64,000 bases of DNA, taken from the NCBI GenBank assembly GCA_033297075.1, contig MU858114.1:1-64000 (forward strand), read 5' to 3'. The position numbers and the translations under genes are program-made. Positions within the stretch are counted from its first letter, which is position 1, and every line of letters begins with the position of its first letter. The notes under the pieces were generated by a model. It made no database searches. It had not been told where the DNA came from and was given only the letters and a program-made list of their open reading frames with translations. Shown here in pieces: positions 56,479-64,000 of this stretch. This stretch comes from Rhypophila decipiens (Eukaryota > Ascomycota > Sordariomycetes > Sordariales > Naviculisporaceae).

Positions 56479-56936
56479 ACATCCAAGCCCATGAGTATCA
56501 AACACCAGATTGTAGGCTCCGGCAGACATGGCTGTAACGTACGGTATGTCCACAACAAAACGAATCCCGGAAGCCGTTACTCATAAAGGCTCCAAGTGAT
56601 AAAGAGGCAATACGTACAGTTCAACAAAGAACGCTTCGTGACAGCCAAAAGAATTATAAGCGTAGACTGATGAGGTCCTTCTAAAGTCCTTCGTCCTCCC
56701 GGTCCTGACCTATGGCACAGCCGACGGTTAGCCACACAATACAAGGAGCCATCTGGTTATGAACCAAAAGAGTTAATTTAAGTAATCTAATCTACAACTC
56801 CCAATGGGGTATAACAAAACTATTTCTGCTAAATTACAAGAAAGAAATATCTCTGGCCTCTATCTCATGGCTACATCCACCCGTAAAACAAATCCGTGTT
56901 CTCGTGCCTAGCATCTCCGCCGTGACGATATCAAGT
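56479..56936. other. Intergenic region, no supported gene
   Basis: 3' flank of the coiled-coil gene. No gene, RNA or further repeat was recognised. Confidence 0.5.
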
Positions 56937-59900
56937 TTAGATGCTAACATCAAACTCATCGACATCCTCAAAGTCCAATGTCACACTGCTATCGCCATCA
57001 GACTCTGCTTGTTCCTCCTCCCTAGCAGCAGGCTCGAGGTTCTGAGGCATTGCTGAATTGGGGGCGATCTCTTGATAATATCCATAGAATGGGTGGTATA
57101 CGCAAGAGATTTGAGGGGGCGCGGTGATGTCCTCTGCGCGGGTAAAGGGAGGACTGGTCGGCGTGTAAGTGGCCTCGGGGCAAGGGGCAGATGCCGGAGA
57201 GCCGGGCGCCCAAGGGCCAGGACAATGCGTATCAGTGCTTCCATGAGACGCAGGTGTCCCTTGCGTGGGGGAAACAGGGTGCCACTCAGGAGAGCGGGCA
57301 TCCTCAGAGTCGTGGCCCTCGGAAACGCAATCCGGGTAGTCGCCACTGCTGTCTTGACTGCGGTCGTCGTCATCGCCATTGCCATAAACATCCTGGCTGT
57401 CATCGCTGTAGAGATCCTGGTATGCAGAATTCCATGTCACTTGGACGCCTTCCATTTGATCATCAGGAACATCAGGAAACCCATGAAATGATTCCGCATC
57501 GGCATCGGCATTCGCCTTTTCCTCCCCTGCCTGTTCGAGCTTGGTGTCCCTTCTCCTCCCCGGCAAAGGACGAGAAGCAAAGGCCTCAAAGGCACCCAGC
57601 GAGCTATCAATTTCCTCCTTGAATCCCTTCATCCGCTCCTCAAGCCTGGTCTTCTCCTCGCCCAGAACCCCCCCATTCTCCCGCTCCTCGGCCAACCGAG
57701 CCTTCAACTCGTCAATTTGCCCCGCAAGTTCCAGCTCGCGACTCTCAATAAACGCCCGTAGCTCGACCAACTCTTTAGAAAGCTCGCTTCTCATGACCTT
57801 CACCGTCTCCAAGTGAGTTCCCTCCTGGGCACTCAGATCCTCGCGACGTCGATTATCAAGGGCCGCAAGATCCTGGCTCTCCCTCTCCAATTGCGCCTTC
57901 ACCCGCTCGAGTTGCTTGCCCAACTCCCGATTTCGAGATACCAGCTTGTCAATGATCTGCTGGTGACCAAGGCGCGCTTGTTCAAGCTCGCCCTCGTGGT
58001 CTTGCTCCTTCTCCGCGAGCACAGTCTCCCATTTGTTTTCGCAATCGTCGAGTTCTTCCTGCTTCTCCGCCAACTTCTCGCGCAGAACCATCGCCGTGTG
58101 ACGTTCGCGGCGCAATCTGGCCTCCAGGTCGTCGAGATCGTCAGAATGAGTATTCTCAAGCTCGGCGACTTCCTCGGTCTTTTCCAAAACTATCTTGTTC
58201 AAGTAGCCCAGCTGCGTGGCGTGTTCGCTGCGCAGTTGCACGAGGGCAGCGTTGTGTTGGGCGCGCAACCTGTTCTCCAGGTCGTCGAGATCGTCAGAAT
58301 GAGTAATCTCAAGCTCGGCGATTTCCTCTTCCTGAGTATTCTCGAGCTCGGCGATTTCCTTGTCCCGAGTCTTCACAAGCTCGGCGATTTCCTCGTCCTT
58401 GGCTGCCAGCTTCTCGCAAAGTTCGCCTAGCTGCGTGGCGTGCTCAGTACGCAGTTCATCCATCGCCGTGTTGTGTTCAGCGCGCAGACTCTCCTCCAGG
58501 TCGTCGGGGTTGAGATACATTTCATTCACGAGCTCCTCGATTTCCTCGTCCTTTTCGGCGAGTTTCTCGCGCAGGTACTTTAGCTGTGTGGCGTGCTCGT
58601 TGCGCAGTTTGTCCAACGCTGTGCCGTGTTCATGATGCAGTTGTCTTATCTCTCCGTGATGTGCGACTGACTGGGCCTCGAGTGCCTGTGCGTAGTTGAC
58701 CTCGTCGTCCAGTTTGCGAGACAGTTGCTCCTTGCACCCGACGAGTTCCTTTTGCAATTCGGCTGAATCCTCTCTGTACTCGTTGATTAGCTCCGCCTGG
58801 GCCGTTGTGATTTCCTCCAGTTTGGAAATCTCATTCTCCTTGGCTGCCAGCGTCTTCTGTAGAGTTTCCAGTTGCTCGCTGTGGCGGGTGATATCCTGGG
58901 AATGTGCCGTTATAGTATCCTTCAGTTCGGAAATCTCATTGTCCTTGGCTGCCAGTATCTCGTGCAGAGATTCCAGTTGCTGGCTGTCCTCCTGGATCTC
59001 GCGCTCCTGGTCCCTTGCGTATTCCTCCAGTTCGGAAATCTCATCGTCCTTGGCTGCCAGCAACCCATCTAGAAATTCCAGCTGCTCTCTGTGCTTGTTG
59101 ATATCTTCCGATTGGGTCCTCATAATTTCCTCCTGTTTGGATTGGGTCGTCTTAATTTCCTCCAGTTTGGAAATCTCGGTATCCTTGGCCGCCAGCGTCT
59201 TCTGTAGAGATTTCAATTGCTGCCTGTGCTTGTTGATATCCTCCGACTGGGTAGTTATGAATTCCTCCAGTTTGGAAATCATCATGTTGTTGGCCACCAG
59301 CTTCTTCTGCAGAGAATCCAGCTCCTGGTTATGCGCATTGCGGATGTCGGCGATAACAGCAACGTGCTCGCTTTGCAACTCTTCCATCTCCAGCTCATGG
59401 GTAGCCTGCTGTGCCTCGAGATCATCCATCGCCACCAAGGCATCTAGGTCGTCGTCGGACTGCTGTTCCTTGTACTCGTCGAGCTCCTCCTGCAAGTGAG
59501 CCAGCTGCTCTCTGTGCTCCCTGCGCAGGATGGCGATGGTAGTGTGAGATTCCTTTTGCAGCTCATCAAAGTCATCACCCCGGGCAAGAGCTGCAGAGAG
59601 CTCTTCCTCCTTGTCGTGCAGCTTGGCCTGGCACGTGTCAAGCTGCACCTGCAAAAAGCCCAACTCTTTGCCGTGCTCGTTGCGCAAGTCACTGATCTGG
59701 GTGGTGTATTCGTTTCGGAGCATCTTGATCGCCTCCTCGTGGCTCTTCTTCATCTCGGCGATGATATCAGCCGTCAGGGACTTGTCAAGGCGATTTTTCT
59801 CAAGCCTGGCATGCTCCTGATTCATCAAGACCAGTCTAGCCTGACAATTCACAAGCTGGTCGTTCAGATGGCCATTTTCCGCCTGCAGATCCTTAATCTG

Positions 59901-60752
59901 CATGTCATATTCGGCGCTGAGCTTGTCGACGACCTGCTCGTGGCTGGCTTTCTGGTCGTGAATCACACCCTCCGTCAAGGAATTCGCGTGGTTGGTTATG
60001 TCAGCCAGTCTTGCCGTCTTCTCTTCCAGCTGCTGTTGAACTTTGTCGACCTCATCCCGCATGGCGGTAAGCTGATACTCATAGTCATGCTCCAGTGATA
60101 AATAATCGCCCAGAGGAAACAGCCCAAGCCGCTCCAGGTCGTCAGGCTTCTCGTCCTTCAGGTTGGCGAGCTTCTCAGCATGCTGGGCCTCGAGGCGGGC
60201 AGTGATACGAGCAATTTCCGACTCGTGGCTTTCCTTTGCCAAAGCCTCGGCCAGCTCAAAAGCTTGCATCGCGTCGTGGGCCTTTTTGAAGTGGCAGTCG
60301 AGGATGGAATGGTCGGTGGACTCCTTTGGGCCCAGGCCTAGGTCGATGCACCATTCGCAGCCCTCGGGGGTGGACTGCGAGTCGTCGCGGTGCTGGAGCT
60401 GGCTCCGCTGGGCGGCGAAACGTTTCTGTCGCTTTGCTGCGCGACGGGATTGCTGCTGCTGCGGTTGGGCAGAGGAAGGGGGATCATTGCCCTCGTGGCC
60501 CAGGCCAGTGGACAGACCAACAACGGCGGATCTTGATGCGGGGACAGGGGCGACGGCGACGGTGATGTTGAGACCCTCGGACGCGGCCGTGTTGGTTGAG
60601 ATGGCTTCCGCCTGGGCAGAAGCTTGAGCCATTGATCCTAGCTTAGCGGGAAGGGGAATGGGTGTCGGTGACGAAAGTGCCATTTGCTCGCGGTCCTCGT
60701 CCTCGTCCGCTTCACGATAACGCTTCGGGGTTCTTGGGCTAGAGGCAGACAT
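56937..60752 (-). CDS. Large coiled-coil protein with N-terminal CCHC-like motif
   Basis: A single exon of 1271 residues from the ATG at 60752 (MSASSPRTPKRYREADEDED). The N-terminal 120 residues are disordered and end in a basic cluster RRAAKRQKRFAAQR, a likely nuclear signal. A CX2CX12HX4C motif (Cys132, Cys135, His148, Cys153; CEWCIDLG to HSILDC) follows. Residues about 165-1060 are almost continuous coiled coil with internal repeats, such as LQKTLAAKDTEISKLEE and its variants, spaced about 35-40 residues apart. The C-terminal 200 residues are acidic and proline-rich, ending DFEDVDEFDVSI. It is probably a structural or scaffold protein. Resemblance to nuclear-pore, spindle or golgin-like coiled coils is compositional only; I do not recognise an orthologue. 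The frame is intact. Confidence 0.85.
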   Translation of the reverse strand: MSASSPRTPKRYREADEDEDREQMALSSPTPIPLPAKLGSMAQASAQAEAISTNTAASEGLNITVAVAPVPASRSAVVGLSTGLGHEGNDPPSSAQPQQQQSRRAAKRQKRFAAQRSQLQHRDDSQSTPEGCEWCIDLGLGPKESTDHSILDCHFKKAHDAMQAFELAEALAKESHESEIARITARLEAQHAEKLANLKDEKPDDLERLGLFPLGDYLSLEHDYEYQLTAMRDEVDKVQQQLEEKTARLADITNHANSLTEGVIHDQKASHEQVVDKLSAEYDMQIKDLQAENGHLNDQLVNCQARLVLMNQEHARLEKNRLDKSLTADIIAEMKKSHEEAIKMLRNEYTTQISDLRNEHGKELGFLQVQLDTCQAKLHDKEEELSAALARGDDFDELQKESHTTIAILRREHREQLAHLQEELDEYKEQQSDDDLDALVAMDDLEAQQATHELEMEELQSEHVAVIADIRNAHNQELDSLQKKLVANNMMISKLEEFITTQSEDINKHRQQLKSLQKTLAAKDTEISKLEEIKTTQSKQEEIMRTQSEDINKHREQLEFLDGLLAAKDDEISELEEYARDQEREIQEDSQQLESLHEILAAKDNEISELKDTITAHSQDITRHSEQLETLQKTLAAKENEISKLEEITTAQAELINEYREDSAELQKELVGCKEQLSRKLDDEVNYAQALEAQSVAHHGEIRQLHHEHGTALDKLRNEHATQLKYLREKLAEKDEEIEELVNEMYLNPDDLEESLRAEHNTAMDELRTEHATQLGELCEKLAAKDEEIAELVKTRDKEIAELENTQEEEIAELEITHSDDLDDLENRLRAQHNAALVQLRSEHATQLGYLNKIVLEKTEEVAELENTHSDDLDDLEARLRRERHTAMVLREKLAEKQEELDDCENKWETVLAEKEQDHEGELEQARLGHQQIIDKLVSRNRELGKQLERVKAQLERESQDLAALDNRRREDLSAQEGTHLETVKVMRSELSKELVELRAFIESRELELAGQIDELKARLAEERENGGVLGEEKTRLEERMKGFKEEIDSSLGAFEAFASRPLPGRRRDTKLEQAGEEKANADADAESFHGFPDVPDDQMEGVQVTWNSAYQDLYSDDSQDVYGNGDDDDRSQDSSGDYPDCVSEGHDSEDARSPEWHPVSPTQGTPASHGSTDTHCPGPWAPGSPASAPCPEATYTPTSPPFTRAEDITAPPQISCVYHPFYGYYQEIAPNSAMPQNLEPAAREEEQAESDGDSSVTLDFEDVDEFDVSI

Positions 60753-61940
60753 TTTGGCTGTGGGACGTTAGCAATGGTGAAAGAAGGGAAGAGTGCAAAA
60801 GACAAAACCCAAAAGACATACTGCTTTTGTGTGGTTGGATTGCGGTTGCCCTGTGCTGCGGGCTGGTCAGGTGTTCAGTATGAAGCGGGGAGAACCAACA
60901 TCGGATGGTTCAACGGGTCGAGAGAGGAAAATAAGAAGTGAAAAGAGGGAGCCTGAGAGGTGAAGAGGTCCTTATATATCCTCGGGCGGAGTTGGAGGAA
61001 GTTTGTGTGACAGTTTTGTCAAGAAGGTTTGGGCATGGGAAATATTTTCAAACCTTGACCCGTTCGAGTGTGGCCAAACTCTATACCGCCTCCTTTTTTT
61101 CTTCTTTTTTTCTTCTTCTTCAGATAGCAAGTGAGCCTGCAACTTGCCCGTTATGCAATGGACGCCAGATATGCAAAAGGATTCGGGTTCGGCCAGGAGA
61201 GGAATAACTGGAAGCAATCCAGAATCCGGGAAGATGGCTGCTCGGTTGCTCGTCGGGGACGTTGAAAGGATTTGGACGGCGTGTTTTATGACTGATGATT
61301 GTGAGTCAGCAAAATTTGACTTTTGTAGATTGCGGATGTGCAGATGGAATTGAGTTCATCATTGACTTTTGATATGAGGAGCCGAAAACAGCCGAGAGAG
61401 GGAAAACCCAGACTTGCACTGCTGCTGCTGCCACGAGGCGGCAATCGTTGTCTTTTTACCTCGGATGGAACCTTGATGATCACCTGGGGCCTTTTTCATG
61501 TCATATCGATGACCCCCAGACCCTTGACCGATGAGAGGTGGCCTCATAAGTGGCGTCTGTTTGCCATTAGACTTTGAAGCTTCTGACAGTGGCTTGTCCC
61601 TCTCATTGTGGCTGCCAAATTCAACGAAAAGAATGACAAGACAAGACAGCGGTCCATTGCCTGTGGACAACGCCGGAAATAACTGTCCAGAGATATGGTA
61701 GAATTGAAAATACAAACCAGATAAAGATTTCAAATCAGCTTGCTTATGCTCATCTTAGGTTATTTGTTTGTGCTCCAACCATTCCTCAGGTATTATCCAG
61801 ACAGCCCATTACAGTCTCTTACAAGTGAAAGTTACATGCACCACTTCTTTGGATCCCCCGAATGCCCCACGACCCCAAAGGCGTACGTACGGTGCTATCG
61901 GCACTCAGTGCGATCGATATCCAAGTAACCCCAGACCCCA
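60753..61940. other. Intergenic region between coiled-coil and kinase genes
   Basis: 5' flank of the coiled-coil gene, including a pyrimidine tract at about 61080-61120, and 3' flank of the kinase gene. No gene is supported. Confidence 0.5.
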
Positions 61941-64000
61941 TCATCTCCCAACCTGCCCAGCAGCCGTAGTTGTAGCAGCAGACTCCACAACGGCAGGCAG
62001 CTTTTCACTCCCCATTACAATCCCCAAAGACGTAGACGCAGCCTGACTAGCAGCAGAATTCAAGATGCCCAATCCAGCCTTGTGCTCGTCATCCTCATTG
62101 ATAATCTCCTCCTCAACAACCTCCCCAGGCCGTCTAATAATCGGACTAAAAGCATCCACCTCCTCAACCTCTTCTTCCATATCCTCCTCGGCATCTTCAT
62201 CAACCTCCTGAATAGCCATCTCACCACTCCTCCTGCCCAGTCCACTAGCACTCGCACTCCTAGAGTGACTCGCCGACCCAGGCCGTGTCCCTCCAGCACT
62301 GCCACTCCTATGTCCGCCCTCCCTCGCAGACCCTCCGAGACTGAGCATAGGTCCCTTGAAGACATTCTTCTTCCTCTTGGCAAATAACACACCCGGTCCC
62401 CCGCCACCAGGCGAATTGGGAAAGAAGCCACCTCCAAACGGGCTTGGACTACCAGGCGGCGGCGAGATGGACGAACCAGACGTTCCAGACGCGGCAGCAG
62501 AATGTGAAATCCGTCCGCCAAATTGGCTGCTCCCGACCGGCTCGCTGCTAAAGATACTGATCGGCGGGCCGGTCCTGTCGCGGACAAGCCGGATGTTACT
62601 CGGGAAACTGCCGCTCGTGGGGGTCGCTGGGAGGACTTTGACGGAATGGTGCGGGCTGCGGGCTGTTTGAAGAGGTGTTTTGGATACCGATGTCGATACC
62701 GAACCGTTGGATGAGGTAGAGCTTGCTTTGCTGTGCGTGTGGTGGTGAGTAGGGTGCAGGGAGCGGACAGACGATACCGAGGAGGACGTCGACTTTCTGC
62801 CGCGGAGACCAGCAGTGCCGGATGAGCGACGGACAGTCCCTCGTGGCGTCAGCGGGGACGGGGATAATGATTGGCGCTTGTACGCATTCGTGTTGGTTTG
62901 CATGCGTGGTGGCTGGGGCGGTTTGGAGGGAGTATTGGCGAGCGCCGGGGACACTGGGCCTCTGGTTGAGCTTCCTCCGGGTCCCGAGTGCACAGTTAAC
63001 AAGCCCTTGCTGGCATATCCGTTGGCCACCACGCCCTTAGGGAGGCTGGCTGTTGGGACTGCCGTGCCCGAGTTGGACGCTGGGTACTTGCTGGTCTGCG
63101 GCCTGGGACTGCTATCTTTTGACTTGCCATCTTTCCCTTCGGCCGTCTTGTCGTTCAGATTCGGCGTGGAGTGACTGCCGCGCTTGTTCGAGTTTTTATG
63201 CCGCCGCGTATTCTCAAACAACCAATGCGTCCAGTTCTTCCACGTCGCCAATAACGCCTGCGATGGCCTCTTTTTGACTTTCTTATTGTCGCCAGATTGG
63301 CTCGCGCCGTTCATCGTTAATGCGTCGCTAGTGGTTACCAAATGCAGTGTCGAGCCCCTCGACCTCGCGCTCCGCAAAATCCCCTCCTTGGGCGGGGGTA
63401 TCGGTTTGCGATGTCTCGAAGAGCTGGCTGACCGGATCGAGTCTTTGTCGATTGGCGGAGGCGGAACCTCGCCATCAGGACTCAGATTGTTGTGTCCGTT
63501 CGCAGTCTTGACCAGGTCCGCCAGCCCTGGCATATCCGGTATCATCAAGTTGGGGTAGTGGCCGCTCCTCCGCTCAGACCGTCCTCGCGTTCTGGGTAGC
63601 GGATTCGCATCTCCAAAGGTGGCAAACTGCGACTCTTCGACGGTAGCCAAGGCGTTCAAACGGCTCGATGCCTGGGAGAACCGCCTCGAATTCCTATTCT
63701 CGGCCTCCTTTTCCTTTCGTTTCCTTTCTCGCCTCTTGGCCTTCCGCTCTTCCTTTTCGATCAGAAGCGTCCACCATCCAGCGAGGACATCGCATTTCTG
63801 CGCCAGAACACTCTCGATCACCGAATCAATGTCCACGCCGGCGCTTCTCATCCGCTGCAGGGTCTCCTGCTCCAGCGGCGTCGAAAAAGGCGCCGGGTGT
63901 TGAACCTTGAGAATCTCCTGTTGCTGCGGCGCATGCTCGGCAAGAAACGGATGCGCTAGGATATCCGGTAGCGAAGGTCGCAGCAGTGGCCTCTTGGACA
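61941..64000 (-). CDS. Kin4-like CAMK-group Ser/Thr kinase, C-terminal part (5' end outside window)
   Basis: The frame is open from the window edge to the stop at 61941, about 685 residues. The first residues, KRPLLRPSLPDILAHPFLAE, are kinase subdomain XI with its invariant Arg, so the catalytic domain lies just outside the window. Next comes a helical block TLQRMRSAGVDIDSVIESVL, then AQKCDVLAGWWTLLIEKEER. I associate this with fungal Kin4/Ppk1-type kinases. The remaining 500 residues are disordered, rich in Ser, Pro, Gly and basic residues, and end with an acidic stretch (VDEDAEEDMEEEVEEVD) and TAAGQVGR. Kin4 family members act in cell-cycle and spindle-position control in yeasts. The subfamily call is from memory of the motif and should be treated as probable. 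No intron is needed in this part. Confidence 0.75.
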   Translation of the reverse strand, partial: SKRPLLRPSLPDILAHPFLAEHAPQQQEILKVQHPAPFSTPLEQETLQRMRSAGVDIDSVIESVLAQKCDVLAGWWTLLIEKEERKAKRRERKRKEKEAENRNSRRFSQASSRLNALATVEESQFATFGDANPLPRTRGRSERRSGHYPNLMIPDMPGLADLVKTANGHNNLSPDGEVPPPPIDKDSIRSASSSRHRKPIPPPKEGILRSARSRGSTLHLVTTSDALTMNGASQSGDNKKVKKRPSQALLATWKNWTHWLFENTRRHKNSNKRGSHSTPNLNDKTAEGKDGKSKDSSPRPQTSKYPASNSGTAVPTASLPKGVVANGYASKGLLTVHSGPGGSSTRGPVSPALANTPSKPPQPPRMQTNTNAYKRQSLSPSPLTPRGTVRRSSGTAGLRGRKSTSSSVSSVRSLHPTHHHTHSKASSTSSNGSVSTSVSKTPLQTARSPHHSVKVLPATPTSGSFPSNIRLVRDRTGPPISIFSSEPVGSSQFGGRISHSAAASGTSGSSISPPPGSPSPFGGGFFPNSPGGGGPGVLFAKRKKNVFKGPMLSLGGSAREGGHRSGSAGGTRPGSASHSRSASASGLGRRSGEMAIQEVDEDAEEDMEEEVEEVDAFSPIIRRPGEVVEEEIINEDDEHKAGLGILNSAASQAASTSLGIVMGSEKLPAVVESAATTTAAGQVGR

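Noticed and set aside
61941..63903. Several plus-strand frames overlapping the kinase and coiled-coil genes.
   Set aside because: They are antisense shadows of Ser/Pro- or Glu/Lys-rich coding sequence.

Overview
The window is nuclear DNA of a filamentous ascomycete (Pezizomycotina). Genes carry short 50-135 bp GT-AG introns, often with a CTAAC-type branch site. The gene families are typical of such fungi: HET, 2EXR, a fungal rhodopsin-domain membrane protein, an ascomycete laccase ending in DSGI, and fungal SDRs. At least one repeat shows CpA-to-TpA change of the RIP type. The species cannot be named from the sequence. I rebuilt intron-exon structures by hand; in every spliced gene listed as intact the exon lengths sum to a multiple of three.

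Left part, about 1-26.3 kb: accessory island. It has two related SDR genes, a NIF3/YqfO-like small protein, a hydrophilic small protein, two HET-domain fragments, a broken 2EXR gene, and a run of orphan genes with no domain I recognise. Two of the orphan families occur more than once here. One is a roughly 95-residue 'VNW/AEHEEKKR' domain, twice in the protein at 2188-3945 and once in the zinc-knuckle protein at 21941-23539. The other is a convergent pair of large acidic proteins (12907-15093 and 15651-17823). Many accessory genes carry one or two clean lesions, either an in-frame stop or a one-base shift, in otherwise well kept reading frames.

Right part, about 28-64 kb: mostly conserved and intact. 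In order: a small secreted cysteine-rich protein, a rhodopsin-domain membrane protein, an Erv2-type sulfhydryl oxidase, proteasome beta-1 (PRE3), a PHO80-like cyclin, a SET-domain protein with a signal sequence, an MFS sugar transporter, an amidase, a laccase, a 1271-residue coiled-coil protein, and the C-terminal part of a Kin4-like kinase that runs off the window end.

Dispersed through both parts are three kinds of small inverted-repeat element. One, seen five times, has terminal inverted repeats around an internal minisatellite; one copy has a perfect 7-bp flanking duplication and another is visibly RIP-mutated. An assembly gap of 10 N sits between a long poly-G and a long poly-C tract near 37.5 kb.
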